A stretch of 64,000 nt of DNA from Stenotrophomonas sp. 364 (GCF_009832905.1 NZ_CP047135.1:350001-414000); one strand, 5' to 3'. Counted from the stretch's first letter, positions 8,898-18,297 are shown. The notes: generated from the letters alone by a model not told the origin. Numbers and translations are program-made.

Positions 8898-9698
8898 ATG
8901 TCAGTTACGCTGACACCGCTGGATGCCGCCCTCATCAACGCGCTTGGCGACCACGCAGTGCCGGCCGCGCTGGGCATCGCCCGCCTGTTGCCGTGCATTG
9001 CCTGGCTGCCCTATCTGGGGGCCGGTGCGCTGCCATCGCGCACCGTCCGGGTGCTGCTGGTGCTGGTGGTGCTGGTGGGCATGTGGCCGGTCACGGCCGA
9101 CCTGCAACGACCGCAGGGACTGCCGGCGCTCGCGCTGGCGGCGATGACCGAGGCCATCATCGGCACCGTGCTGGGGTTGATGCTGGCGCTGCCTTACCAC
9201 GCCTTCCACGCCGTCGGTTCGATCATCGACACCCAACGCGGCGCGGGTGTCGGCGCGCTGCTCGACCCGCTCACCGGCGTGGAGGCCACCGAAACGGCGA
9301 ACCTGCTGCAGACGTTCAGCGCAGTGGTGTTCCTGGTGGCCGGTGGCCTGGTGCCATTGATGGAAGCCATCCACGGCAGCTACACGCTGGTGCCCATGGG
9401 CGGCGCGTTCCTGCCGGACCTGCCCAGCCTGCACGGCTTCATGGACATCGTGTTCTCCGCGGCCGCGCGCATGGCCGCACCGGTGCTGGTGCTGCTGTTC
9501 CTGGTGGAAGTGGTGCTGGGCGTGTTGTCGCGCTTTGCCCAGCAGCTCAACGCGTTCTCGGTGTCGCTCGCGCTGAAATCGTTTCTGGCGCTGCTGGCGA
9601 TGCTGTTCTACTTCATGCAGGTGATGGCCGACCAGGTGCCGGCGCTGTGGCGCCTGCACCCCCCGCTGCGCGCGCTGCTGCCCGGGATGCCCGCATGA
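8898..9698 (+). CDS. sctT: T3SS export apparatus SctT (SpaR family)
   Basis: A 266-aa polytopic membrane protein completing the SctRST export pore. Visible family features are the membrane segments RVLLVLVVLVGMWPV and FSAVVFLVAGGLVPLMEAI and the conserved DTQRGAGVGALLDPLTGVEATE loop region (residues about 110-133), typical of FliR/SpaR. SpaR is 263 aa. The stop overlaps the sctU start by 4 bp. Confidence 0.95.
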   Translation: MSVTLTPLDAALINALGDHAVPAALGIARLLPCIAWLPYLGAGALPSRTVRVLLVLVVLVGMWPVTADLQRPQGLPALALAAMTEAIIGTVLGLMLALPYHAFHAVGSIIDTQRGAGVGALLDPLTGVEATETANLLQTFSAVVFLVAGGLVPLMEAIHGSYTLVPMGGAFLPDLPSLHGFMDIVFSAAARMAAPVLVLLFLVEVVLGVLSRFAQQLNAFSVSLALKSFLALLAMLFYFMQVMADQVPALWRLHPPLRALLPGMPA

Positions 9699-10786
9699 GC
9701 AGCGGTGCCAGCGAGAAAACCGAAAAACCCACACCCAAGCGCCTGCAGAAGGAAGCGCAGAAGGGCAAAAGCTACAACAGCCGCGACCTGCTCGCGGCGG
9801 CCGTGTTGTGGGCCGGCGGCCTGGCCATGGCCACCGTCACCGGCCTGCAGTCGGTACGTGCGCTGTACACCGACCTGGTGGGCGGCCAGTTCAGTGTTCC
9901 ACCGGCAGCGGCGGCCGTGGCCGCGCTCAAGGCATTTGCGTGGTCGGTGGTGCCGGTCCTGGCCGCCACCGTGGTCGCCAGCGCGGTGGTCTCGCTGCTC
10001 ATGAGCCGGGGCATCATCGCCAGCGAAGCCATCCGGCTCGATCTGAACCGGGTCAACCCGGTCAATGGCTTCAAGAACCTGTTCTCGTTGAAGGTGCTCA
10101 AGGACCTGGGCAGGGCGGTGCTCTACCTGCTGTGCGCCGGCCTGTTCTGCTGGCTGGCCTTCACCCTGTGGGCGCCGGACGTGTTCGGCATCGTCCACGC
10201 CACCGATGCCCAGTTGGCCGCTGCCTGGGGCAAGCTGGCCAGCGCGGTGGGGGCGGGCCTGCTGTTGGCCCTCGCGCCGGTGTACCTGCTGGTGGGCTGG
10301 CTGGACCATCTGCTGCACATCCGCGAATTGAAGATGGAAAAGCACGAGGTCAAGCGCGAGCGCAAGGACAACGAAATCAGCGAGCAGGTCAAGCACCGGC
10401 GCCGCGAAATCAGCGACGAACTGTCTGCGCAGGTGCAGGCGGATACGGCCGGTTCAACCGTGGTGCTGGCCAACCCTACCCATATCGCCATCGGCATCTT
10501 CCTGATGGATGACGACATGCCCATGCCGTTCGTGTCGGTGCGCGAGAAGGGGGCACGCGCCCGCAAGGTGATCGCCCTGGCCGAGCGCAGCGGCGTGCCG
10601 GTGGTGCGCGATATCCGCCTGGCCCGTGCCGTGTTCGCCAAGAGCCGCCGCTACCGCTTCGTGCATGACGATGACATCGACGGCGTGATGCAGGTCGTGC
10701 GCTGGCTGCGCGACGTCGAGCGCGCTGCCCAACCGGTGGATACCGATACCCGCGACGACGGTGATACGCCGCCGACGCTGCAGTGA
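9695..10786 (+). CDS. sctU: T3SS autocleaving export switch SctU (SpaS family)
   Basis: A 363-aa inner-membrane protein that controls the switch from needle to translocator export. The N-terminus has the SEKTEKPTPKRLQKEAQKGK signature of FlhB/SpaS, then four membrane segments, a charged linker (LKMEKHEVKRERKDNEISEQ, near 210) and the self-cleavage site NPTH at residues 260-263. The true start is ATG 9695 overlapping sctT; the frame is open back to 8993 inside sctT. It ends the core export operon segment before the translocon genes. Confidence 0.96.
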   Translation: MSSGASEKTEKPTPKRLQKEAQKGKSYNSRDLLAAAVLWAGGLAMATVTGLQSVRALYTDLVGGQFSVPPAAAAVAALKAFAWSVVPVLAATVVASAVVSLLMSRGIIASEAIRLDLNRVNPVNGFKNLFSLKVLKDLGRAVLYLLCAGLFCWLAFTLWAPDVFGIVHATDAQLAAAWGKLASAVGAGLLLALAPVYLLVGWLDHLLHIRELKMEKHEVKRERKDNEISEQVKHRRREISDELSAQVQADTAGSTVVLANPTHIAIGIFLMDDDMPMPFVSVREKGARARKVIALAERSGVPVVRDIRLARAVFAKSRRYRFVHDDDIDGVMQVVRWLRDVERAAQPVDTDTRDDGDTPPTLQ

Positions 10787-10817
10787 ACCCTTCTTTTCCC
10801 CGCCACAGGTGATCCCC

Positions 10818-11342
10818 ATGAATGAAACCCCCACCGGCCAGAGCGCCGACCAGGACAGCGCCGAACAGACCCGGCTGATCCTCGATGGCCTGCGCAATGG
10901 CGCCACCCTCAAAGACCTCAAGGGCATCAGCGGCGACATGCTGGAAGGCGTCTACGCGCTGGCCTACGACTTCTTCCGCAACGGCCAGTTGGACGATGCC
11001 GAACACTTCTTCCGCTTCCTGTCGCTGTATGACTTCTACAACGCCGATTACGCGATGGGCCTGGCCGCGGTGCTGCAGATGAAAAAGCAGTACGACAAGG
11101 CCATCTCCCACTACGCCTTGGCGCAGATGCTCGATACCCGCTCGGACAAGCCGATGTTCCACATGGCCCAATGCCACCTGGCACTGGGCAAGCTGACGCT
11201 GGCGCAGGAGTGCTTTGAAGGGGTGGCCAAGCGTGCCGGCGGCAGTGAGCTGGGCGTGCGCGCGCAGGCCTATATCGACGCCATCGGCGCAGCAGATGAC
11301 GACACGCCCGGCGACACCGACGTACCCCCGTCACAGGCGTGA
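10818..11342 (+). CDS. sicA: Class II translocator chaperone, SicA/LcrH family
   Basis: A 174-aa tetratricopeptide chaperone that in this family binds the two hydrophobic translocators (here SctE and SctB) before export. Three TPR-like helical pairs are visible between residues about 35 and 140, including YALAYDFFRNGQLDDAEHFF and GLAAVLQMKKQYDKAISHYA, almost the canonical SicA sequence. SicA is 165 aa; the extra residues are an acidic tail. AGGTGA precedes ATG 10818 at a good distance; the open frame back to 10761 has no start with such a site. It lies 31 bp after sctU. Confidence 0.95.
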   Translation: MNETPTGQSADQDSAEQTRLILDGLRNGATLKDLKGISGDMLEGVYALAYDFFRNGQLDDAEHFFRFLSLYDFYNADYAMGLAAVLQMKKQYDKAISHYALAQMLDTRSDKPMFHMAQCHLALGKLTLAQECFEGVAKRAGGSELGVRAQAYIDAIGAADDDTPGDTDVPPSQA

Positions 11343-11494
11343 TGGTGCGGCAGCCGCGCCTCGGCCCGCGCCGGATGCGCAGAACTTGAAAGCGCCGCAC
11401 CGGCGCGGCGGGGAAGATGGCGGCACAGGATGCGCTGCCCCGGCCAGTACGCCGGGCGGCGCGCTTCTTTCCCTCCGCAGACAGGCACGATGCC

Positions 11495-13165
11495 ATGACG
11501 ACCATTTCTCCCAGCCTACCGCTTGCGTTGCGCCCCGGCAGCCACGGCCAGGCCGCCCGCGCCGCCCAGGGTTTCGGCGCCGCCGACCTTGGCGCGATCG
11601 AACGGGTCCAGGCGCGGTTCGTGCAACTGGTGGACAAGCTGCAGGCGCAGGGCCACACCGGGCCCCGCGCCGCCACCACCCACAACAACGGCGCACCGGA
11701 ACTGCGTGCGCCTGACCCGCAGCGGCTGGGCCGTGCCTTCGAGGCCGCCGGCCTGCCGAAGGCATCCGAGCGCCTGTCGCCGCAAGCGGCATTGCTGGCC
11801 CTGGTGGGCACCCTGGGCAAAATGCTCGGTGCCAGCTCGCTGGCCAATCTGGTGGCCGCCAGCAAGGCGCGCGCCGAGGCGCTGGTCAGCCGCAGTGCCC
11901 AGGCCCAACAACTGGCCGCCGCGCTGGATGCGGCCCTGGCTGCCGAAGCCGCCGCAGCGGATGTGGCTGATGCCGCCGGCGCCGACGCGGCGCAGGCCCA
12001 GGCCGCCGCCGAGGCCGCCCGGGCCGAGGTGGATCGGTTGCAGCAGGCGCTGGAAGGCCTGGATCCGGCCGACCCGGACTACGAAACCCTGCGTGCCGCA
12101 CTGGAAACCGACCTGGCCGGTGCACGGCAGGCAGCCACCACCGCCGCGCAGGGCGCCGAGCAGGCGGGTGCCCGGCTTGCCGCGGCCAGCGAACAGTACC
12201 TGGCGGCCGTGGACGTCTCCAACAAGGTGCGTGCGCAGGTGGACGCGTTCAACCGCGAGGACCCCACCGGTCTGCGCCCGCCCGAGGTGGACCTGGGCAG
12301 CCGCAGTGCGCGCATGCAGGCGTTGATCGGCCTGCTCAGCCAGATCATGTCCGACGCATCGCTGGAGAAACTCAAGACCGACAGCGAAGCCACGATCAAA
12401 CGGCTGGAAGCCTCGCAGAAGGAACAGCTGAAGCTCGCCGAGGAACAGGAGGCCGAACTGGAGCGTGCCCGCGAGGCCGAGAGCAAGTCCGGCTGCTTCG
12501 GCAAGGTGTTCGGCTGGGTCAGCAAGGCCCTGGCAGTGGTGGGCAGCATCGCTGCCATCGCCGTGGGCACGCTGACCGCCAATCCGCTGCTGGTGGTGGC
12601 CGGCACGGTCGGGTTGATCATGACCGTGGACAGCATCCAGGCCGAATTCACTGGATTCTCGGTGATGGGCAAGGTCACCGATGCCATCGGCAAGGCGGTC
12701 ACCGAAGCACTGGTGGCCTTCGGCGTGGACCGCGCCATCGCCGAGCAGATCGGCGCCGTCGTCGCCGTCATCGTCATCATGGTGGCCATCATTGCCGCCA
12801 CCATCGCAGCCGGCAACTTCAGCGGTGCGGCCACCGAAGCGGGCAAGATCGCCGCCCTGGTCAAGCAGGCCGTGGAAGTGGTGCAGACGCTGGCGCAGCT
12901 GGCCTCGGTCGCCTCGTCGGTGGCCACCGGCGTGGGCAACTTCATCGTTGCCGGCATCCAGGTCGACATTGCCAAGCTGCTTGAGCAGCTGGAGAAGTAC
13001 CTGTTCGGCGACGACGTCATCCGCAGCCTGCTGCAGATGGTGCAGGACGCTGTCGCACAGCTCAGCCGCACCGGGCTGGACCTGATGACCCAGGCCAGCG
13101 ACATCCTGGCCGAGGAAGCCTCTGCCTCCCGCGCCATCCTGGCCCATATCCGCACCTCGGCCTGA
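11495..13165 (+). CDS. sctE: T3SS translocon pore protein SctE (SipB/IpaB-like)
   Basis: A 556-aa major translocator that would insert in the host membrane. The layout matches SipB: an Ala/Glu-rich N-terminal coiled-coil (residues 110-260, including LEGLDPADPDY, also found in SipB), a CFGKVFGWVSKAL segment leading into a hydrophobic hairpin (about 350-385 and 420-450), and a C-terminal helix ending SASRAILAHIRTSA, close to the SipB end. SipB is 593 aa. Start ATG 11495 is chosen because the extra 26 codons back to 11417 look non-conserved; the ribosome-binding site (AGG) is weak. Confidence 0.9.
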   Translation: MTTISPSLPLALRPGSHGQAARAAQGFGAADLGAIERVQARFVQLVDKLQAQGHTGPRAATTHNNGAPELRAPDPQRLGRAFEAAGLPKASERLSPQAALLALVGTLGKMLGASSLANLVAASKARAEALVSRSAQAQQLAAALDAALAAEAAAADVADAAGADAAQAQAAAEAARAEVDRLQQALEGLDPADPDYETLRAALETDLAGARQAATTAAQGAEQAGARLAAASEQYLAAVDVSNKVRAQVDAFNREDPTGLRPPEVDLGSRSARMQALIGLLSQIMSDASLEKLKTDSEATIKRLEASQKEQLKLAEEQEAELERAREAESKSGCFGKVFGWVSKALAVVGSIAAIAVGTLTANPLLVVAGTVGLIMTVDSIQAEFTGFSVMGKVTDAIGKAVTEALVAFGVDRAIAEQIGAVVAVIVIMVAIIAATIAAGNFSGAATEAGKIAALVKQAVEVVQTLAQLASVASSVATGVGNFIVAGIQVDIAKLLEQLEKYLFGDDVIRSLLQMVQDAVAQLSRTGLDLMTQASDILAEEASASRAILAHIRTSA

Positions 13166-13217
13166 GCCGCTTACGCATTTCCTGGGGCGACGCGCTCCCT
13201 TCGCAAGGAACACTCTG

Positions 13218-14552
13218 ATGACTATCTCAATCTTCACCTCCTCCCTTCCCGCACAGCTGCGCACCACCACCGACACGGCGCGTTCCCTGCAAGGGGCAAA
13301 AGCGATCGACGCCAGCGCGATGGACAAGATCGCCAGCGAGCTGCTGGCCCAGATGGCGGTTGCCGGTGCGGCACTCGGCGCCGTGCTTGGCACGCTGCGG
13401 CTTCCCACGCGCGAGGCCCTTTCCGCAGGCGAGGCGCGCAAAGTGATCGATGGCCTGCCTGCGGGCAGCCTGATCGGACCGATCAGCGCGCAGCGGCAGC
13501 AGTTGATGGAGCGTGCCGCCACGCTGACCGAAACCGGCGTGCGTCAGGCCATTGCCAACGGGGCCAACGAGTCACCGGAACGCCTGAAGGCCGGTACTGA
13601 ACACGCCATGCTCAAGACGCTGGCCGAGGCAAAGAATGAAGCGGAAGCCAATGGCCATTTCCGCGCCGCATTCGAAAGCATCGCCAGCGGTACACACAGG
13701 ATTGCCGTGCCCGATTCGGGCGCATTGGAAGCCCTGCGCGACAGTGGCCTGCTGGAGGACAGCGCTGTGCTCTCCTCCCAGCTGGACGCACTGATTGCCA
13801 TGCACCCGGACGAACGCGTCGAGAAGAGTCGCACCGATGCCGTGTTCGCGATGATGGTGCTGCTGATGACCCTGCTCATGGCACTGTCGGAGACCGACCG
13901 CAAGCAGGGCGCGGCCTCGCTGATCAAGGCCGAGGCGTTCGTCAAGGCTGCCGGTGAACGACTGGTGGCCAGTGCAGAGGAGCACAAGAAGGGGGCGGCA
14001 ATCGCGTTGGGCACCACGGTGGCCATCGCCGGCGCCGGCCTCGGCGTGATGGCGTATGGAACCTCCAAGAACGTCAAGAGCATTGATCGCAACGAGCTTA
14101 ACGCGGTCGGCCACAGCCAGAAGGCCAACAAGCAGGCGCTCGATCTGGCCAGCGGTGAGGCCAAGGCTGGTGGCGGCGCCATGAGCGCCGGTCAGAAGGG
14201 TGTGCTGACTGGCGGTGGCAGCCGCACCGCCGCAGCCACCAACCATGCTCAGCACGCCCGGAACACCGCGCAGAACTCGATGCCGATCGCGGCGGGCCAG
14301 TCGACAACTCAAATGGGCAACGCCGCAGGCAATGTGGCCCAGGCCGATGGCGATGCCAAGGCGGCCGAGGAAAGCCGCATCAAGGAGAACCTCACCCAGG
14401 CTGCCGAAGTCAGCCGCAAAACGTCCGAGAATCAGCAGCAGGAGGCAGTCAAGGCGCGCGAATCCACCGACGAGGTCCGCCGCCAGCTGGCCGCGCTTGG
14501 CGATACCCAGGCCGCTACCCGCGACGCCATTACCCGCAACATCGGCGCCTGA
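13218..14552 (+). CDS. sctB: T3SS translocon protein SctB (SipC/IpaC-like)
   Basis: A 444-aa minor translocator; SipC is 409 aa. Two hydrophobic stretches are visible, VFAMMVLLMTLLMALS near residue 215 and [20 protein letters not shown] near 262, followed by a long Ala/Gln/Asn-rich polar tail. In SipC and IpaC the C-terminal part faces the host cytosol and acts on actin; whether this tail does so is not visible. AGGA precedes ATG 13218. It follows sctE after 52 bp and precedes sctA, the SPI-1 order. Confidence 0.82.
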   Translation: MTISIFTSSLPAQLRTTTDTARSLQGAKAIDASAMDKIASELLAQMAVAGAALGAVLGTLRLPTREALSAGEARKVIDGLPAGSLIGPISAQRQQLMERAATLTETGVRQAIANGANESPERLKAGTEHAMLKTLAEAKNEAEANGHFRAAFESIASGTHRIAVPDSGALEALRDSGLLEDSAVLSSQLDALIAMHPDERVEKSRTDAVFAMMVLLMTLLMALSETDRKQGAASLIKAEAFVKAAGERLVASAEEHKKGAAIALGTTVAIAGAGLGVMAYGTSKNVKSIDRNELNAVGHSQKANKQALDLASGEAKAGGGAMSAGQKGVLTGGGSRTAAATNHAQHARNTAQNSMPIAAGQSTTQMGNAAGNVAQADGDAKAAEESRIKENLTQAAEVSRKTSENQQQEAVKARESTDEVRRQLAALGDTQAATRDAITRNIGA

Positions 14553-14619
14553 TCCCCTGCCTTTTCATTCCGTGCCGCCCGGCGTCCCCGCCGGCGGTAC
14601 GCAAAGACCGTGAGTTCCC

Positions 14620-16098
14620 ATGATCCTACCCACCGCGTTCACCCCCTTGCGCACGACAGGCCAGCCGCCGGCACCGTCGCCGGCTGCCAGCGCCGGCCTG
14701 CAGGAGCAGCGCATCGCGCGCCCGTCGCTCGACCGCGCCGGCTTGATCGAGACAGGTGCCCGGCTGCATGCCGAGCAGGGTCGGCGCGCTGGCCTGCGCC
14801 TGCAGTTGCAGCAGGCTGCGCAGCTACAGCGGCAGGTCCAGGCGCTGCTGGAGGAGGGCGAACACGTCGCGCCCCCCGCGCAGGCGCAGGACGGCGCTGC
14901 CTATGCGGAGGACACCAAGAACACGCGTGAGTGGCGCGCACGTGCGGCCATGGCATTGACCGCCAAGGCCCAAGCGGCCGGTCTGCTGACCGGCGCGCAG
15001 GCGTCCTCGTCAACCGACGACACCGGCGCCGTGCTGTCTGCCCTGCAGGCGAACCTGGCACAGGCCGAGCGCGGCCTGCGCCATGCCTGGGCGCAGAACG
15101 AGGCCACGGGCTTGTTTGTGCTGCCCGGCGAAGACGGCGACCTGGCCGTGCTGGATCGCTGCACCCTGCAGTGGGCCGACATGGCGCGTCGCGATACGCT
15201 CATTGCCGACATGCGGGTCGCGCTGGATTCCGTCCTTGGCGCACACGCCAACGTGGACCCAACCCAGGCCGCGCAGATCAGGCAGGCGATCGCCGACGCC
15301 GGGCGCAGCCAGCTGATGGTCAGCGTGCAGGCGCTGGCAGACGATCCGGGCATCGACGCCACGGTGAAGGCCAGCCTTGCCGTGCAGCTGCAGCCACTGT
15401 TCGCCCACCACGAGGCGGCGGCCGATGCGGCCGCGCAGGACCACGGCTCGCACTACGACTTCTTCGACGAGCTGTTCAAATTGCTGGAAGGGCTGCAGGG
15501 CGACTGGCTGGACCGCAACCAGGAGATTCTGGAAAGGTACATCGCCTTCTTCGAGAAGCTGACCGAAGTGATGGCGCTGTTTGCTTCCGCCTTCAACGGG
15601 TTCCAGAACGATGGCACCCAGAACATGAACTTCGACAGGCTTTGGGTTGCACTGGAGGACTTGAAGAACAGCGACGCCATGAACCTGGGGGGCAGCTTCG
15701 CCACCGAAGCAGAGGCGCAGGAGCATCTGAAAAAGCTGGGTCTGGAAGGCGTCACCGTGGTCCGCGACGGGAACGGCTACCAGCTGAGAATGGACACCTC
15801 CACGATCAGCAACCTGCAGGGAACGCTGTCGCTCAAGAATGGTCGCCCGCCGAATCCGCGGCCCGGTGAACCCGGCTATGACACGGGGGGGCGAAACGTA
15901 TTCCTCACGCCGGCCAAAGTGAATGCCATCACGTCGGCCAAGGACGCCCTGATGGAGCGTTTCAATCACATCAGTAAGGTGATGACCGAAAACTATCAGC
16001 GCACGCTGCAGCTGTGGGATACCTTGGTGAAGACCCTCAGCGGCACCATCGATGCGATCACCGAAGCCGATCGCGTCTTCGTCAGCAACTTGACGTGA
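14620..16098 (+). CDS. sctA: T3SS needle-tip protein SctA (SipD/IpaD family), unusually long
   Basis: A 492-aa hydrophilic protein in the sipD position. Its C-terminal helix, WDTLVKTLSGTIDAITEADR, and the FFDELFKLLEGL and YIAFFEKLTEVM helices match the long intramolecular coiled coil of IpaD/SipD/BipD, which sit at the needle tip and gate the translocon. IpaD-family proteins are usually about 310-345 aa; the surplus lies in an N-terminal Gln/Ala-rich helical region (residues 25-260). This protein lacks membrane segments, as expected. It follows sctB after 67 bp. Confidence 0.88.
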   Translation: MILPTAFTPLRTTGQPPAPSPAASAGLQEQRIARPSLDRAGLIETGARLHAEQGRRAGLRLQLQQAAQLQRQVQALLEEGEHVAPPAQAQDGAAYAEDTKNTREWRARAAMALTAKAQAAGLLTGAQASSSTDDTGAVLSALQANLAQAERGLRHAWAQNEATGLFVLPGEDGDLAVLDRCTLQWADMARRDTLIADMRVALDSVLGAHANVDPTQAAQIRQAIADAGRSQLMVSVQALADDPGIDATVKASLAVQLQPLFAHHEAAADAAAQDHGSHYDFFDELFKLLEGLQGDWLDRNQEILERYIAFFEKLTEVMALFASAFNGFQNDGTQNMNFDRLWVALEDLKNSDAMNLGGSFATEAEAQEHLKKLGLEGVTVVRDGNGYQLRMDTSTISNLQGTLSLKNGRPPNPRPGEPGYDTGGRNVFLTPAKVNAITSAKDALMERFNHISKVMTENYQRTLQLWDTLVKTLSGTIDAITEADRVFVSNLT

Positions 16099-16135
16099 TC
16101 ACGATCTTGCCCTTCTTCGATCAGGAATGACCTCG

Positions 16136-18220
16136 ATGCCTAACCCAAGCGTCAGTGCGACGTCCCACATGCTTCCGCCGCGTTCATACCAGCCGCCGGT
16201 GCAACGAGAATGCCTGCCCGTCGACAGTCTCAAAAATGGGTCGCTGCCAACGTCCACGCGCACCTCAGCCTCAACCTCCACCTCCGCGTCCCAGCAGTCA
16301 CGCGGACCGATGGCGCAGTCTGCTGCCGGTAAACAGCTATCCATGATCGGCAATGCGGGCAGCAAGACCTTGGAGATGTGGGACACGTTCCACAGTACCA
16401 ACGCGTCGGTGGCGGAAAACCTGGTGGTGCAGAACGCAGCATCTGGCAGAAGCTCCCCAATCGATGCCAGCCATATATTCGGCAAGGAGCGGATCAACGC
16501 CTCGCTCGACCATCGCGCGCTGGCCACCCAAAACGTGCTTGCCAACCTCAACGGTGTGCAGGTAAACGGTGCGATCGTCCAGGAGATCATCCATGGGGAT
16601 CACGACGCCATGGGGCGCGAGGCGGTGGTCAGCGCCTGCGTGCAGTTGGCGGTCACCGACGTGGACCGGTTCGGTATCGAGCACGCCGGGCTGGCGCCCC
16701 TGCCGCATGTGCCGACAGCCGAGGTTGAGGCATTGACCAAGGCCCTCTCCACCTACATTGAGACCGTAGTCAAGGAGGGCGTGAGCAGGAAAGGCAACAA
16801 CTGGACCGACTGCGCGCGCAACAGCCTGACCACGGACGCGCGCCGGGCCGCACTGGATGCGCTGCGCAACGCTGCTGGCAAGCTGTCAGCCGCGGTTGAC
16901 CTGACCTCCACCACCCCGGCCAACAAGACCATGGGCCGTCTGGCGCAACTGATGATGCCCGGGCTGGATCATATTGCCTGCCAGAAGCAGGGCATCTGCC
17001 TGAGCGAGGCGGTGCAGCCTGGCGCGCTGGAAAACTTCATCAACGCCAAGGCCGGTGCTGCCTGGACCACGGTGATGAATCAATGGCAAGCGGCCGACAC
17101 GGTCGGCCTGTTCACCTTCGCGGGCAAGCTGCTGCATCTGCTGGACGAGGCGGAGCGCGGCACGCCGGCAGCACCCACGCCGCGCACGCCTGCCGCAGAC
17201 ACGCCGCCGCCGGCACGGGATCGCCGCATGTCCGAGCCGATGGCAGGGCCGGTGTTCAACAACAGCAACCGCATGGGCGATATGCACACCACCGTGAACG
17301 CCCCCGACCTGAGCTGGATACCGGCGCTGATGCAGCCGATGCACGAGTTCAACAAGGAAGTGCTGCCCCAGGTGCTGCAGCTGTTGCGGGAGCAGGGTGT
17401 TGGCAGGCCGGGTCCAGATGGAAAGCCGGGCCCCGACGGCAATCAAGGTCCGGATGGCAATCGAGGGCCGGACGGCAATCAAGGTCCGGATGGCAATCGA
17501 GGTCCGGACGGCAATCAAGGTCCGGATGGCAATCGAGGTCCGGACGGCAATCAAGGTCCGGATGGCAATCGAGGTCCGGATGGTAATCGGGGTCCGGATG
17601 GTAATCAGGGTCCGGATGGTAATCGGGGTCCGGATGGTAATCAGGGTCCGGATGGTAATCGGGGTCCGGATGGTAATCAGGGTCCGGATGGTAACCAAGG
17701 CCCAGATGGAAGGCCGATCGTCCATGACGTGGTCAAAACAATCCGGATGCCGGAACCGATGAACCCACCCGTAGCCCGGGTCTTCATTCAGCCCACCAAG
17801 TCGGACAAGAAGTGGTTGCCCACCTTCCTGGGTGCGCCCAATCCGGGCTTGCGCCATGGCAACGTTTTCCAAGGTGGCTCGCAATACTTGATGAACTACA
17901 CAGCATTGCGCCACAACAACCAGAGCAGGACGGTGCAGGTGGCAGTGAAGGGAGGAGCCGTACGTGAAGTGGATACGGTCCGAAGTGACCTGGATACCCC
18001 TGAGGTCGTTCCTGCGATATCGGCGGCGCGGATCCGCCAAGACGTGAATCACCGCGGCAAAGCCAGCGAAATTCTGCGCGTGACGGTGCAGCCGGAGACC
18101 GTGAAGCAGGCCGCCGAGGAGAGGGCGGCAGCGGCTCGGCAGCGGCGTGCAGCGACGCCGGATCCGGGCCTGCTTGACACCGATCAGCCATGGGTCTCAG
18201 CCCGCGGGACCACCGTCTGA
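16136..18220 (+). CDS. Collagen-like repeat protein in the T3SS cluster, candidate effector
   Basis: A 694-aa protein I cannot assign to a known family. Residues 1-60 are rich in Ser, Thr and Pro, as in type III secretion signals, and there is no Sec signal peptide. Residues about 70-345 form a helical domain of unknown function, then a Pro-rich linker, then 17 hexads Gly-Pro-Asp-Gly-X-Y (residues about 426-527), a collagen-type Gly-X-Y tract, and a 168-residue C-terminal domain with basic patches. It sits between sctA and iacP, where Salmonella carries sipA (685 aa), but no SipA similarity is evident. AGGA is nine bases before ATG 16136, favouring it over ATG 16127. Codon choice is less GC-rich than in the secretion genes. 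A type III effector is the best guess; a needle-tip-associated or surface adhesin is the alternative. Confidence 0.75.
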   Translation: MPNPSVSATSHMLPPRSYQPPVQRECLPVDSLKNGSLPTSTRTSASTSTSASQQSRGPMAQSAAGKQLSMIGNAGSKTLEMWDTFHSTNASVAENLVVQNAASGRSSPIDASHIFGKERINASLDHRALATQNVLANLNGVQVNGAIVQEIIHGDHDAMGREAVVSACVQLAVTDVDRFGIEHAGLAPLPHVPTAEVEALTKALSTYIETVVKEGVSRKGNNWTDCARNSLTTDARRAALDALRNAAGKLSAAVDLTSTTPANKTMGRLAQLMMPGLDHIACQKQGICLSEAVQPGALENFINAKAGAAWTTVMNQWQAADTVGLFTFAGKLLHLLDEAERGTPAAPTPRTPAADTPPPARDRRMSEPMAGPVFNNSNRMGDMHTTVNAPDLSWIPALMQPMHEFNKEVLPQVLQLLREQGVGRPGPDGKPGPDGNQGPDGNRGPDGNQGPDGNRGPDGNQGPDGNRGPDGNQGPDGNRGPDGNRGPDGNQGPDGNRGPDGNQGPDGNRGPDGNQGPDGNQGPDGRPIVHDVVKTIRMPEPMNPPVARVFIQPTKSDKKWLPTFLGAPNPGLRHGNVFQGGSQYLMNYTALRHNNQSRTVQVAVKGGAVREVDTVRSDLDTPEVVPAISAARIRQDVNHRGKASEILRVTVQPETVKQAAEERAAAARQRRAATPDPGLLDTDQPWVSARGTTV
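17411..17716 (+). repeat. 17 tandem 18-bp units encoding collagen-like GPDGXY hexads
   Basis: Seventeen 18-bp units with no spacer. Units 2-9 alternate ...GGCAATCAA and ...GGCAATCGA (a 36-bp superunit encoding GPDGNQ then GPDGNR); units 10-15 alternate ...GGTAATCGG and ...GGTAATCAG. The ends are capped by GPDGKP and GPDGRP. The two codon styles show two separate amplification events. Confidence 0.97.
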
Positions 18221-18279
18221 CGCTGGTATCCCATTTCAACACTCCGGTTTGCGCTTCGGCTACACGCTTCCAATAGGCT

Positions 18280-18297
18280 GCCCAGCCAAGGCTGGGC
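18280..18297 (+). terminator. Hairpin after the collagen-like gene
   Basis: GCCCAGCC and GGCTGGGC face each other around an AA centre, giving about seven pairs with a four-base loop, 60 bp after the stop codon. There is no T-tract, so it may stabilise or only partly terminate the transcript. Confidence 0.35.

Noticed and set aside
8993..9694. Long N-terminal extension of SctU
   Set aside because: This part lies inside sctT in another frame; the conserved SEKTEKPTPKR start fits ATG 9695, which overlaps the sctT stop.
17411..17716. CRISPR-like array of short repeats
   Set aside because: The 18-bp units are contiguous without unique spacers and keep one reading frame, so this is a coding collagen tract.
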